Positions 7,274 to 15,895 of a stretch of 64,000 nucleotides of DNA are shown piece by piece. The DNA lies in NCBI GenBank assembly GCA_037127915.1, contig JBAXXL010000003.1, positions 1 to 64,000 on the forward strand, given 5' to 3'. The first letter of the stretch is position 1. Every line of letters begins with the position of its first letter. The stretch comes from JBAXXL01 sp037127915. Lineage in GTDB: Bacteria > Bacteroidota > Ignavibacteria > Kapaibacteriales > UBA2268. A model generated the notes under the pieces. That model was not told the origin of the DNA and ran no database searches. It saw nothing but the letters and a program-made list of their open reading frames with translations. The position numbers and the translations under genes are program-made.

Positions 7274-8095
7274 TTATTCTGCTGGTTTAAACATATCCTT
7301 GACTGCTTTTTGAGCATCATCGTATTTAACCATATTTTGCCACAAGCCTTGTTTAGCTTTTTCCATAAATGGAGCTATAATGTCTATAGGCAATGGGAAT
7401 AAAATAGTAGAATTCTTTTCTGCGGCGATATCAGCCAAAGTCTGCAAGAAGCGTAATTGAAGCGCAATAGGTTCGATTGCGATTTCTTGAGCGGCTTCGC
7501 GCAGTTTTTGTGCGGCTTGGTATTCACCCTCAGCATTAATAACCTTAGCTCTTCTTTCGCGTTCAGCTTGAGCTTGACGTGCCATAGCGCGTTGCATTTC
7601 TACCGGTAAATCAATTTGTTTTACTTCGACAGACGATACTTTAATACCCCAAGGTTCGGTATGATCGTCAATAATTTTTTGTAAGCGGATATTGATTCTT
7701 TCGCGTTCCGATAATATCTCGTCCAAATCGCTTTGACCAAGAATTGAACGCAATGTTGTTTGCGCCACTTGATTTGTAGCATAATAAAAGTTCTCTACGT
7801 CGGCAATTGCCTGAATTGGGAAGATAACCCTGAAATACAGTACAGCATTTACTTTAATCGATACGTTATCTTTAGTAATAATATCCTGCGGTTCAACATC
7901 AATTGCTATAGTCCGCAAACTTACTTTTTGCATTTTGTCAATTAAAGGAATCAATATTATTAAACCGGGTCCTTTTGCCCCAATAATACGGCCCAATCTA
8001 AATACTACTGCTCTTTCGTATTCTTTTATGATTTTTATGGAAGAAAGTATCATCATCACAACAATTATGATGAGAAATATTAAAAACATGTTCAT
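7274..8095 (-). CDS. Slipin (stomatin/prohibitin-like SPFH membrane protein)
   Basis: This 273-residue protein has one N-terminal hydrophobic hairpin (residues 3-20). A classical SPFH/band-7 domain follows (residues 22-185), with EYERAVVFRLGR, GPGLIILIPLID, VSIKVNAVLYFRV and the coiled-coil motif MARQAQAERERRAKVINAEGE. This is the bacterial slipin subgroup. These proteins form large oligomeric cages on the membrane and organise or protect membrane proteins and proteases. The usual partner NfeD (a small OB-fold membrane protein) is not adjacent. Upstream on the same strand, 24 bases away, is a TPR protein, so the two may be co-transcribed. Complete at both ends. Confidence 0.92.
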   Translation of the reverse strand: MNMFLIFLIIIVVMMILSSIKIIKEYERAVVFRLGRIIGAKGPGLIILIPLIDKMQKVSLRTIAIDVEPQDIITKDNVSIKVNAVLYFRVIFPIQAIADVENFYYATNQVAQTTLRSILGQSDLDEILSERERINIRLQKIIDDHTEPWGIKVSSVEVKQIDLPVEMQRAMARQAQAERERRAKVINAEGEYQAAQKLREAAQEIAIEPIALQLRFLQTLADIAAEKNSTILFPLPIDIIAPFMEKAKQGLWQNMVKYDDAQKAVKDMFKPAE

Positions 8096-8119
8096 AACGA
8101 CACTCCAATATATTTATAA

Positions 8120-9562
8120 TTAGTTAGCTCTGTTTTTATCTAAGTAATCTTTTTTCATTGTGTTGAATATATCATCGCCCACAAACCAATCAAAGTTATC
8201 ATCTGAATAAGTCATATATCCGATTTCAAATATTTCTCGTGCTTTTGCTTGATTTTCTTTAAAAGCATCCACGATTGAAATATAAAAGCTTATCATGCTT
8301 GCGGCTTCTCTTTTATGCTTTGTACTTTCTAATAGTTCATTTAGAAATGATAATGTACCTTCTATATCATTCATTTCAAATAAATTTATTGCTATAAAAT
8401 CATTGAATACTCGTTCATTGATAGCAATTTTTGCGGCTTTTTTCAAAAGTAAAATAGCTTCTTCATTTCGCTCAAGTTTTAAAAGTAAATGGCTATAAGA
8501 TAAGTAAACCTCAAAGTATTTATTATTGAGAGCAATAGCTCTATCGAAACATTCTATCGCTGAATCGTATTTGGTTAAAATTTCGAAACACAAACCCGCA
8601 CCGTAAACAGCCGAAGCTAAATGCGGATTAATTTCAATGATTTGCTCAAATAGCTCCAATGCTTTTTCATATAGACATAAATCGCCATAAACGCTGGCTA
8701 AATTATGAAGGCAGTCAATATCTTTCGGTTTGATTTCTAAGGCTTTTAAATAGGCATCCGCTGAATCCTCTAAACGGTTTTCAGTCGAATATGAGTGCGC
8801 AAGATTAAACCAAGCAATAAAGAATCCCGGTTCTACCGTAACCGCCATATCAAAAGCAGGAATGGCTTTTTTGGTATCCATCAAATTGCTGTAAATTACG
8901 CCTTTATTATACCAAAGATTTGAATCAAAAGGATTCAATTGAATAGCATATTCGTAATATTCAAGAGCTTTATCATAATCCTCTACGGCATTAAAGCAAA
9001 ATGCCAAATCTTGGTATATTTGAAGAGCATAATCTTCAGAATTTTCTAATAGGTACAAGTAAATATCAATCGCGGAGTCAAAATCTCTCGCGGTTTGTAA
9101 AATATTCGCGTGAGCATAATGATAATCAGCATTTTCGGGTTCATCCTCAAGCAAGCGCATTATGATTTCCTTCGATTCCTCTACTTTACCCAAGCTCTCT
9201 AGAATAGTAGCCTTAAGTAACAATGCTTCAGAATCGTCGGGACCAATAAGTATAGCGTTTTCAATAGCCTTTAAAGCATCATGAGAACGGTCAAGATTTA
9301 GTAGCGAGAAAGCCAATTTACAATGCGCATCTATTGAATCGGGCATCATTTTCAACCATTCACGGCTCAAATCCAACGCCTCTTCATATTTTTCATTTTC
9401 AAGACAGTATTCAGTTAAATTTTCTATCGTATTAAGATCAAAAATTCGTTCACCTTTTTTCGACGCCTTTCTGAAATCTTTCCAATAAAGCTCAAGTTTC
9501 TCTTTAAGTTCTTTATTCGGAATTCCAAAATCGTCATTTATATTATCGTCAAAATAGTCCAT
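8120..9562 (-). CDS. Tetratricopeptide-repeat protein
   Basis: This 480-residue soluble protein is made almost entirely of about eleven TPR units. Examples of the 34-residue pattern are residues 210-243 (DYDKALEYYEYAIQLNPFDS) and 276-312 (ALEIKPKDIDCLHNLASVYG). There is no signal peptide; the N-terminal 50 residues are acidic (MDYFDDNINDDFG). TPR superhelices bind peptides and act as assembly platforms, so it probably scaffolds other proteins in the cytoplasm, possibly with the slipin encoded directly downstream. No enzymatic domain is attached. The partner is unknown. Confidence 0.9.
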   Translation of the reverse strand: MDYFDDNINDDFGIPNKELKEKLELYWKDFRKASKKGERIFDLNTIENLTEYCLENEKYEEALDLSREWLKMMPDSIDAHCKLAFSLLNLDRSHDALKAIENAILIGPDDSEALLLKATILESLGKVEESKEIIMRLLEDEPENADYHYAHANILQTARDFDSAIDIYLYLLENSEDYALQIYQDLAFCFNAVEDYDKALEYYEYAIQLNPFDSNLWYNKGVIYSNLMDTKKAIPAFDMAVTVEPGFFIAWFNLAHSYSTENRLEDSADAYLKALEIKPKDIDCLHNLASVYGDLCLYEKALELFEQIIEINPHLASAVYGAGLCFEILTKYDSAIECFDRAIALNNKYFEVYLSYSHLLLKLERNEEAILLLKKAAKIAINERVFNDFIAINLFEMNDIEGTLSFLNELLESTKHKREAASMISFYISIVDAFKENQAKAREIFEIGYMTYSDDNFDWFVGDDIFNTMKKDYLDKNRAN

Positions 9563-9626
9563 ATTCTTATTTGTAATTTACAAAATATATATAGGTATAG
9601 AAGTCTAAAAACCATAACTATTGTAA

Positions 9627-10556
9627 CTAATACTGAATTATCTCAAAATTCGAAAACGCGCCATCAATTTCAAATTCGATTTTTTTTGTAGAACTATTAT
9701 AATTCTTTGAATAATACGCATCATCTCTTTTGATGAATTTGTCGAAATCATGTGCGGAAAATGCAGTTTCTGTTATAATTCTACAACCTATGTTGCTTGG
9801 AATTCTAACCTTGATATTTGATAATCCGCAACTTATATCAATTTTAGAAGAGTTGCTTAAATCTCCGAAAACTAAATTTATATCCGAAACACCCACCTCT
9901 ATCGTCATTCTGTCTAATTTGATTTTAGTTAGATCGAAATCTAATTTACTTGCTCCGGCTTCTACATTGATTATCCAGTTGGGAACTTCATTGAGCATAA
10001 CGTCAATTTTGCTTTTTTTGCTGTTGTTTAATGAGTAATTAAATGTCGGATCGAAATCCAAATTTACAACAGTCTCCCCATCAGTAACATCTTTACCAAT
10101 AACATAAGAATCATATTCAGCGAAGGCGCTGGCTAATTTGCCATCACCACTTCCAATTCTTACATAGCTTGCTCCACCTTGGAAATTGAATGTAACTTGT
10201 TTTTCGTTTTGATAATCAACAGTCTTTTGTGTTGGTTCAAATTCCATTTTATGGGAGTAATGATTGTTATGGTCAAAGAAGAATTCATTGCTCATATTTT
10301 GAAACGAATGAGTAATTCCCAAAATACCGGATACCAAAACCACACCTAATAACAGTCCGCTTAAAGCACTGATCACATTACGGGCAATATCACTAATTTT
10401 AAGAAATGTAACGCCCCAAAGAATCAGGACAATTGGCCATATTTTATAGATACCATAGTAATTAGAATTATATACGTTTAGATTTACTAAAAGCATAATT
10501 ATACCAATTGCTAATACAAATGCTCCCCAAAAATAGTTGCGATTTTTCATAGACAA
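9627..10556 (-). CDS. LiaF-like envelope protein (LiaI-type TM domain plus beta-solenoid C-terminus)
   Basis: The 309-residue protein begins with two or three transmembrane helices (residues 9-27, 35-50, 58-80). They include the RNYFWGAFVLAIGIIML and IWPIVLILWGV patterns of LiaI/LiaF-type domains. The C-terminal half (residues 130-309) is a repetitive beta structure (INVEAGASKLDFDLTKIKLD, then VSDINLVFGDL), like the cell-wall-active-antibiotics-response C domain of LiaF. In Firmicutes LiaF inhibits the LiaRS stress kinase; in Bacteroidota relatives often sit near PspC or sigma-factor systems. Neither is adjacent here, so an envelope-stress role is inference. Stand-alone gene. Confidence 0.75.
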   Translation of the reverse strand: MSMKNRNYFWGAFVLAIGIIMLLVNLNVYNSNYYGIYKIWPIVLILWGVTFLKISDIARNVISALSGLLLGVVLVSGILGITHSFQNMSNEFFFDHNNHYSHKMEFEPTQKTVDYQNEKQVTFNFQGGASYVRIGSGDGKLASAFAEYDSYVIGKDVTDGETVVNLDFDPTFNYSLNNSKKSKIDVMLNEVPNWIINVEAGASKLDFDLTKIKLDRMTIEVGVSDINLVFGDLSNSSKIDISCGLSNIKVRIPSNIGCRIITETAFSAHDFDKFIKRDDAYYSKNYNSSTKKIEFEIDGAFSNFEIIQY

Positions 10557-10611
10557 ACCCTAAAAAAATTAATTAATAATATAAGAATTATACGTATTCA
10601 AATGATCTTTG

Positions 10612-11085
10612 TTACATTTTGAAAATCTTAGAGTAAAGAATATGAATTGCTTTTTCCACGGCTGAGTGTCTAATTTGTTCCCTATCACCAGAAAAATTGC
10701 ACAGAACTGCTTCAACTCCGAATTTATCAGAGCAGGCTAACCAAACTGTCCCTACAGGTTTTTCTTCACTTCCGCCGTCGGGTCCCGCAATTCCTGTTAT
10801 CGAAATGCTATAATCGACATCGAATATTTCTCTAACATTGTTTGCCATTGCTTCCGCGCATTCACGGCTTACAGCTCCGAATGAGGAAATGATTTGCTCA
10901 TCTACCTTCAAGATATTGATTTTAATATCATTGCTATAAGATATAATTCCACCTTTGAATATCTTTGAACTTCCTGAAATTGAAGTAATAAAACTTCCCA
11001 ACAAGCCACCCGTACAAGACTCTGCAACTGCAATAGTTATGTTCTTATCTGCAATAATCTTTTTAACCATTTCATCAAGTTTCAT
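10612..11085 (-). CDS. pncC: CinA family protein / nicotinamide-nucleotide amidase
   Basis: This 157-residue single-domain protein matches the C-terminal CinA domain (PncC). The ESCTGG motif is at residues 22-27, GGIISYSN near 45, the GIAGPDGG loop near 98-105, and PVGTVWLA follows. The enzyme deamidates NMN to nicotinate mononucleotide, recycling pyridine nucleotides released by NAD-dependent DNA ligase and other reactions. The N-terminal molybdopterin-binding-like domain of full CinA is absent, which is normal for stand-alone PncC. It lies alone, with an AT-rich 320-base gap upstream. Confidence 0.9.
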   Translation of the reverse strand: MKLDEMVKKIIADKNITIAVAESCTGGLLGSFITSISGSSKIFKGGIISYSNDIKINILKVDEQIISSFGAVSRECAEAMANNVREIFDVDYSISITGIAGPDGGSEEKPVGTVWLACSDKFGVEAVLCNFSGDREQIRHSAVEKAIHILYSKIFKM

Positions 11086-11406
11086 TTTGAAAGCCTATGT
11101 AAAATAAAATATAATACAAAATTAAACTATTCTGAAGTGATTTTAAACAAATGGCTAAACATTTAGTATTGTTATCTTAGATTGGTTTGATTTATTTTAA
11201 ACCTATTATAATAATATTACTCAATACAAGATAGTAAAAAAAACAACTCATTAGCTTTAAGTAAAACTTATAAACAATTATAATAATATTATATTATAAA
11301 TATTAGATTGCTAATTTTTATTCTAAGGTCATTATAAATAATAATAAATCAAAACTTATTACGTCCAATTTTTTTTAAATTTTTATTATTTATTGCTGTA
11401 GTAATA
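11086..11406. other. AT-rich intergenic gap with no gene
   Basis: The 321 bases between the divergent genes cinA/pncC and the nucleotidyltransferase are strongly AT-rich. They hold two copies of TATAATAATATTA (near 11207 and 11279). I see no ORF of note, no hairpin terminator and no clear TAnnTTTG box. Promoters for both flanking genes should lie here. Confidence 0.5.
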
Positions 11407-11733
11407 GTGTATAACCAAGAAGATATAAATAAAATAATCGATATTATTCTAAATATCATACCCGATACTGAAAAAATTATATTATTCGGTAGTTACGCTA
11501 ATGGAAAGGCACATATAGATAGTGATTTAGACTTTGCTGTTCTAACGGATATTATCTTTCAACGACAAGAAAAATTAGACATATTGACAAAACTTAGATG
11601 GAAAATCGCTAAAATGGGCTATAATACAGATATTATTTTGAAAAACTTAGCCGATTATACCAATGATTCTAAATTTCCAACATTATCTAAAGTTATTTCA
11701 AATGAAGGAGTACAGGTATGGAGCAGGAACTAA
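11407..11733 (+). CDS. MNT-type nucleotidyltransferase domain protein
   Basis: A 108-residue minimal nucleotidyltransferase. The pol-beta-fold motif FGSYANGKAHIDSDLDFAVL spans residues 27-46, giving the GS and DxD metal-binding pair (D40, D42). This is the MNT half of HEPN-MNT toxin-antitoxin systems, in which MNT inactivates the HEPN RNase by nucleotidylation. The start codon is GTG at 11407; no ATG lies at the right place. An AAGGAG site and an ATG follow at its end as if a HEPN gene began there, but that frame stops after six codons (see 11718-11738). The MNT now appears orphaned. Confidence 0.85.
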   Translation: MYNQEDINKIIDIILNIIPDTEKIILFGSYANGKAHIDSDLDFAVLTDIIFQRQEKLDILTKLRWKIAKMGYNTDIILKNLADYTNDSKFPTLSKVISNEGVQVWSRN

Positions 11734-11738
11734 TATAA
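11718..11738 (+). pseudogene. Vestigial start of a HEPN-partner gene (MEQELI-stop)
   Basis: AAGGAG at 11705-11710 is followed by ATG at 11718, overlapping the MNT stop in another frame, as is usual for MNT-HEPN pairs. The frame encodes MEQELI and then stops. The rest of the partner gene is missing; the next gene is on the opposite strand three bases later. Confidence 0.3.
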
Positions 11739-11740
11739 AC

Positions 11741-12307
11741 CTATTTAATTATAAACTTCAACCCTATTCCACCACCAACACCTATAAACTTTTGACTCTC
11801 GGGGCTTCTGTCAAATAAAAGCGGGAATCCTTCGCCGTCACTTAGTTGATATTGAAGTCCGATATTCAAATTTAAAGCAATCTTATTGAGAAAAACTTTT
11901 TCATATCCTATACCCGCACCTATATTGAATATGTTGTTCTTAGCAATTGTTTTCTCTATAATTAATTTTTCGAATTTCATATAGCTGATAACGTCTCTTT
12001 TTTCGACATACCAATAGCTTCCACCACCAAATAGATATAATCGATTGTTCTTGATTTTCCATATATTATATTGATATTCCATTCCGGCGTCAGCTAAAAG
12101 TGTCATTTTATCGGGTGGTTTAGGTCCGTAATACATAAGAATACCGGAAAACTTTAGTACATTGCTTCTATCAAGTTCAAGGGAATATGATAGTCCGCTT
12201 CCGCTGATGGTTGAATAATCAACACCAACTAAATGTTTAGGATAAGCCGCAGTTAAGGCTACTGCGGCTAAAATAGTAAATAATAGTAAAATTGAAATGA
12301 ACCGCAC
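11741..12307 (-). CDS. Predicted outer-membrane beta-barrel protein
   Basis: This 188-residue protein has an N-terminal signal peptide (MRFISILLLFTILAAVALTAA). Alternating hydrophobic and polar strands follow (YLFGGGSYWYVEKR, FNIGAGIGYEKVF, LNLNIGLQYQLS) and the chain ends in FIGVGGGIGLKFIIK, the usual last strand of small 8-stranded barrels of the OmpW/OmpA-like outer-membrane group. It lies 11 bases downstream of clpX on the same strand and may be read through from that operon, though a functional link is not implied. Its substrate or role is unknown. Confidence 0.75.
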   Translation of the reverse strand: MRFISILLLFTILAAVALTAAYPKHLVGVDYSTISGSGLSYSLELDRSNVLKFSGILMYYGPKPPDKMTLLADAGMEYQYNIWKIKNNRLYLFGGGSYWYVEKRDVISYMKFEKLIIEKTIAKNNIFNIGAGIGYEKVFLNKIALNLNIGLQYQLSDGEGFPLLFDRSPESQKFIGVGGGIGLKFIIK

Positions 12308-12318
12308 GCTAAACTCAT

Positions 12319-13566
12319 TTAATTAGATTGTCTAATAATCATTGGTTCTGATTTATTTGTAATCACATCGGCGGTTATAATACACTTCTGAATATCAGGT
12401 TGACCCGGAAGGTCGTACATAATTGGAATCATAACACTTTCGATAATCGAACGTAACGCCCTTGCTCCGGATTTTCTTTCTTTCGCTTTCTCAACAATTA
12501 ACTTTAATGCGTCAGCATCGAAAACAAGTTCTATATTATCCAATGACATTAGTTTTTTGTATTGTTTAACTATCGCATTTTTTGGTTTAGTTAAAATTGC
12601 CAACAAAGCCTCAGCATCAAGTTCACCTAAAGGAGCGTAAACAGGTAAGCGACCAATTAATTCCGGAATAAATCCAAATTTAAGCAAATCGTCGGGTTCG
12701 GCAAACTTTAACAAATCGAGTGATTCAACTGTTTTGGTTGTGTGTTCTGCATTAAATCCAATAGTTTGTTTATTCATTCTTCTTGCTATAATACGTTCCA
12801 ATCCTTCGAAAGCGCCACCGCAAATAAATAAGATGTTCTTGGTATTAATGTAAACTAAAGATTGTTCAGGGTGTTTACGTCCACCCTTTGGCGGTACACC
12901 TTGGATTGTCCCTTCAAGCATTTTTAACATTGCTTGTTGCACCCCTTCACCTGATACGTCTCTTGTAATCGAAGTGGACTCGCTTTTTCTGCCGATTTTA
13001 TCTAACTCATCTACGTAAACTATACCGCGTTCAGCCAAAGCAACGTCATAATTAGCGTTTTGGAGTAATTGTAATAATAATGTTTCAACGTCATCACCTA
13101 CATAACCGGCTTCAGTAATTGTTGTAGCATCCGCAATTGCGAACGGTACTTTTAGAATACCTGCTAATGTGCGAGCTAATAATGTTTTGCCGGTACCGGT
13201 CGGTCCCAACAAGAGAATATTACTTTTCTCAAGCTCAACATCATTTTTCTTTTTATCAAAATCGTTAAATTTAATACGTTTATAGTGATTATAAACGGCT
13301 ACCGAAAGAACTGTTTTGGCATAATCTTGACCGATTACATAATCATCGAGCTTTAATTTGAGTTCTTTTGGAGTTGGAATATAATCTGTTTTATATAGTT
13401 CAAGTTTAGAATTTTTGTTTTTTTGAATTATTTTATGAGCACCCTCAGTACATTCATCACAAATATACACACCATTAGGTCCTTCTATAATTCCTTTGCA
13501 TTCAAAAGAACTTCGACCACAAAAGCTACATTTAACATTATCAGAATAGTTGTCTTTTTTAGCCAT
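12319..13566 (-). CDS. clpX: ATP-dependent Clp protease ATP-binding subunit ClpX
   Basis: This 415-residue AAA+ unfoldase recognises tagged substrates and feeds them to ClpP. The N-terminal C4 zinc domain (CSFCGRSSFECKG...CDECTEGA, residues 14-43) is intact. Walker A GPTGTGKT lies near residue 120, Walker B VYVDELDKI near 185, and the GGRKHPEQ pore-2/RKH region follows. The sensor-2 motif GARALRSIIE is near the C-terminus. An IGF-type ClpP loop is represented by FGFIPELIGRLP and the region before it. It follows clpP and tig on the same strand in the standard order. A hairpin in the clpP-clpX gap may set their relative expression. Confidence 0.98.
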   Translation of the reverse strand: MAKKDNYSDNVKCSFCGRSSFECKGIIEGPNGVYICDECTEGAHKIIQKNKNSKLELYKTDYIPTPKELKLKLDDYVIGQDYAKTVLSVAVYNHYKRIKFNDFDKKKNDVELEKSNILLLGPTGTGKTLLARTLAGILKVPFAIADATTITEAGYVGDDVETLLLQLLQNANYDVALAERGIVYVDELDKIGRKSESTSITRDVSGEGVQQAMLKMLEGTIQGVPPKGGRKHPEQSLVYINTKNILFICGGAFEGLERIIARRMNKQTIGFNAEHTTKTVESLDLLKFAEPDDLLKFGFIPELIGRLPVYAPLGELDAEALLAILTKPKNAIVKQYKKLMSLDNIELVFDADALKLIVEKAKERKSGARALRSIIESVMIPIMYDLPGQPDIQKCIITADVITNKSEPMIIRQSN

Positions 13567-13593
13567 AATATTTCAATTTAAATTAATACATAA

Positions 13594-13618
13594 ACCGCAC
13601 CTTTTTTGAAGGTGCGGT
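13594..13618 (-). terminator. Hairpin between clpP and clpX
   Basis: ACCGCACCTT and AAGGTGCGGT arms form a 10-bp stem with a five-base loop just after the clpP stop. On the minus strand only a weak T-run follows, so it may act as a partial terminator or an mRNA-stabilising end. Confidence 0.55.
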
Positions 13619-13625
13619 CTTTAAT

Positions 13626-14225
13626 TTATTTTTTTTCTTCTTCCCGCGTCATAACTTTATCAATAATGCCATACGCTTGAGCTTCTTCAGCAGACATATA
13701 ATAGTCTCTATCGGCATCTTTTACAATCTTATCTAATGGTTGGTCGGTATGTTTAGATATTATATTAAACAGTGTTTCGCGTGTACGAACCATTTCTTTA
13801 GTGTAAATTTCAATATCAACAGATTGTCCTTGAATGCCACCCAATGGTTGATGCATTAGTATCCTTGAATTCGGCAAGGCAAATCGTTTACCTTTTGTTC
13901 CGGCGCATAACAAAACTTGCGCCATTGATGCGCCCAAACCCATACATATAGTTGATATATCGGGTTTTACAAACTGCATCGTATCGTAAATCGCTAAACC
14001 GGCAGAAACACTGCCTCCCGGAGAATTTATATAAATGTTGATATCTTTATCAGGGTCTTCACTTGACAAAAACAATAATTGAGCTATAACCAAGCTGGAA
14101 ACATATTCATCTATTGCTGTACCAATAAAAATTATACGCTCTTTAAGCAAACGTGAATATATATCATACGAACGTTCACCGCGGCTTGTCTGCTCGACAA
14201 CAATCGGAACTAACTGACTATTCAT
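13626..14225 (-). CDS. clpP: ATP-dependent Clp protease proteolytic subunit ClpP
   Basis: A 199-residue serine protease subunit of the tetradecameric Clp chamber. The catalytic Ser lies in MGLGASMAQVLL (near residue 99) and the catalytic His in ILMHQPLGG (near 124). An Asp in the region DADRDYYMSAEEA completes the triad. The start region (LVPIVVEQTSRGERSYDIYSRLL) is typical, including the axial-loop sequence. It lies between tig and clpX, the common bacterial order, and works with ClpX encoded downstream. Intact, normal length. Confidence 0.98.
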   Translation of the reverse strand: MNSQLVPIVVEQTSRGERSYDIYSRLLKERIIFIGTAIDEYVSSLVIAQLLFLSSEDPDKDINIYINSPGGSVSAGLAIYDTMQFVKPDISTICMGLGASMAQVLLCAGTKGKRFALPNSRILMHQPLGGIQGQSVDIEIYTKEMVRTRETLFNIISKHTDQPLDKIVKDADRDYYMSAEEAQAYGIIDKVMTREEEKK

Positions 14226-14277
14226 TTAAAACTTTACCATAATAATTCATAAATCAAAGAATATAAGACGCTATATC

Positions 14278-15621
14278 TTAAGAGATATTTTCTTTGGTCT
14301 CTTCGGTTTCATCAGCTGTAATTGTTTCAACTTCGTCAATATCCTCTAATGGGTTTCCGGCAAAGTCAACTTCTCTGGTTGCAGCATAATCTAAAAGCAG
14401 ATCAACTACTTTTTTATTAAGAATTTGCGCTTTAACTTGAGGATTATCTTTTATTATCGATAGAAATTGTTCAGCAGGAATGTTGTATTGCGCGGATTGT
14501 TGAGCGGCAAATGCTTCTAAATCATAGTCTTCAACTTCGATGTTTTCCTTCTTCACTATTTCGTCTTTGATTATTTCCCATCTAACTGATCTGCTTGCCA
14601 TAGGTTTAAAGTATGCCAACATTTCATCGCTAACCATTTCTTCTTTTGGTTCTTGTTTAGTCATATCCTGTAGATAAGACATAGCAGTGTTTTTTGCGGC
14701 TTCTAAAACTGCACTTTCAGGAATTGGGAATTCCCCATGAAGGTCCAAAACTTCTTTCATCAAATTGCTTTCCATAGCGGCACGTGAGCGTTCGTCCCAA
14801 TATTCTTGCATACGGAATGCGATTTCTTGCCTATAATCTTCTGTGGTTTCGAATTTATTTTGAGTATATTTCTTTACTAATTCATCATCGAATTCAGCAG
14901 GTACCGATTTATTTATACCAACAACTTCTACTTGAATTAATTCAATTTCATCTGGATTTTCAGGGTTAGCTTTAACAAATTCAAATGTATCGTTTAATTT
15001 TTTACCAATTAAATTTGTTTTTAATTCTGGCTCTATATTAGGCATATATAAATCCAAAGAATCATCTAACGCTTCTTGTCCTAATAAAGGCAAACGTGTT
15101 GAAGTATCTAATTTTATTGATTTAATATCAACTACGTAATTTTCGTCTTCAATAACTTCTGCATCTTCAAACTCGCCATATTCACGGCAAAGTTTATCAA
15201 TGTTATCATTTATTTCTTCTTCAGAAACGACGTGAACTGGTTCGTCAATTACTAACGATGTATAATCCTTCAATTCTACGCCAGGTAAAATATCAAGGTT
15301 CATAAAATAAGTTACACTGCCATCATCTTCGATTTTTACATCAACTAATTCAGGCTCGCCTGTAAATCTTATTTTTTCTTTTTTGACTAAGTCATAGAAT
15401 TCTTTATTTATTAGGTCTTGATAAGTATCAGCTTCTATTGCTTTTCCATAAATGCGTTTTATCATTTCTAGCGGTGCTTTACCGCGACGGAAGCCTTGAA
15501 TAGATGCTGTTTTTTGAATGTTTTTATATGCATCATCAAAATGCGGTTGCAAATCTTCACGAGTATAATGTAATGTTAACTCATATCTGCAGCCTTCGAG
15601 TTGTTTTAGTTGATGTTCCAA
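14278..15621 (-). CDS. tig: Trigger factor
   Basis: This 447-residue ribosome-associated chaperone meets nascent chains at the exit tunnel. The ribosome-binding signature GFRRGKAPLEMIKRIYG lies at residues 43-59. The middle region (about 150-235) corresponds to the FKBP-type PPIase domain but is strongly diverged (RLPLLGQEALDDSLDL), so prolyl isomerase activity is doubtful. The C-terminal helical arms (240-420) contain YTQNKFETTEDYRQEIA. The last ~30 residues are acidic (DEVETITADETEETKE). First gene of the tig-clpP-clpX operon, preceded by tRNA-Leu. Confidence 0.95.
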   Translation of the reverse strand: MEHQLKQLEGCRYELTLHYTREDLQPHFDDAYKNIQKTASIQGFRRGKAPLEMIKRIYGKAIEADTYQDLINKEFYDLVKKEKIRFTGEPELVDVKIEDDGSVTYFMNLDILPGVELKDYTSLVIDEPVHVVSEEEINDNIDKLCREYGEFEDAEVIEDENYVVDIKSIKLDTSTRLPLLGQEALDDSLDLYMPNIEPELKTNLIGKKLNDTFEFVKANPENPDEIELIQVEVVGINKSVPAEFDDELVKKYTQNKFETTEDYRQEIAFRMQEYWDERSRAAMESNLMKEVLDLHGEFPIPESAVLEAAKNTAMSYLQDMTKQEPKEEMVSDEMLAYFKPMASRSVRWEIIKDEIVKKENIEVEDYDLEAFAAQQSAQYNIPAEQFLSIIKDNPQVKAQILNKKVVDLLLDYAATREVDFAGNPLEDIDEVETITADETEETKENIS

Positions 15622-15662
15622 GATAATAATCCTTTAATATGGACAACAGTTTTGCAAATATC

Positions 15663-15690
15663 GAAAAAGCCCGCTTTTTTCGGGCTTTTT
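15663..15690 (-). terminator. Terminator hairpin after tRNA-Leu(UAG)
   Basis: AAAAAGCCCG and CGGGCTTTTTT arms form a strong stem with runs of A and T on both sides. It follows the minus-strand tRNA directly and separates it from tig. Confidence 0.8.
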
Positions 15691-15692
15691 TG

Positions 15693-15774
15693 TACGGATG
15701 GAGGGACTCGAACCCACACGCCTCTCGGCACTAGATCCTAAATCTAGCGCGTCTACCAATTCCGCCACATCCGC
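15693..15774 (-). tRNA. tRNA-Leu (anticodon UAG)
   Basis: The minus strand folds as a class II tRNA. The acceptor arms are GCGGATG and CATCCGT with discriminator A. The D-loop has GGAATTGGTAGAC, the anticodon stem is CTAGA/TCTAG with loop TTTAGGA (anticodon UAG), a long variable arm is present, and the T-arm has GGGTTCGAGTCCC. CCA is not encoded. It reads CUN leucine codons. Confidence 0.95.
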
Positions 15775-15860
15775 AACAATTTAGGAATTCAAAATTAACA
15801 TTATTTTTTTAAATAGCCAAAAAAAATATTTATAATTATCAATTTTCATAAATTTATTAG

Positions 15861-15868
15861 TATTTTTG
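15861..15868 (+). promoter_or_regulatory. Putative -7 box (TATTTTTG) of purK
   Basis: TATTTTTG lies 27 bases before the purK start codon in the AT-rich gap after tRNA-Leu. The -33 part is not evident. Confidence 0.35.
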
Positions 15869-15895
15869 TTTTTTATTAAAAATAATTATTGATAT

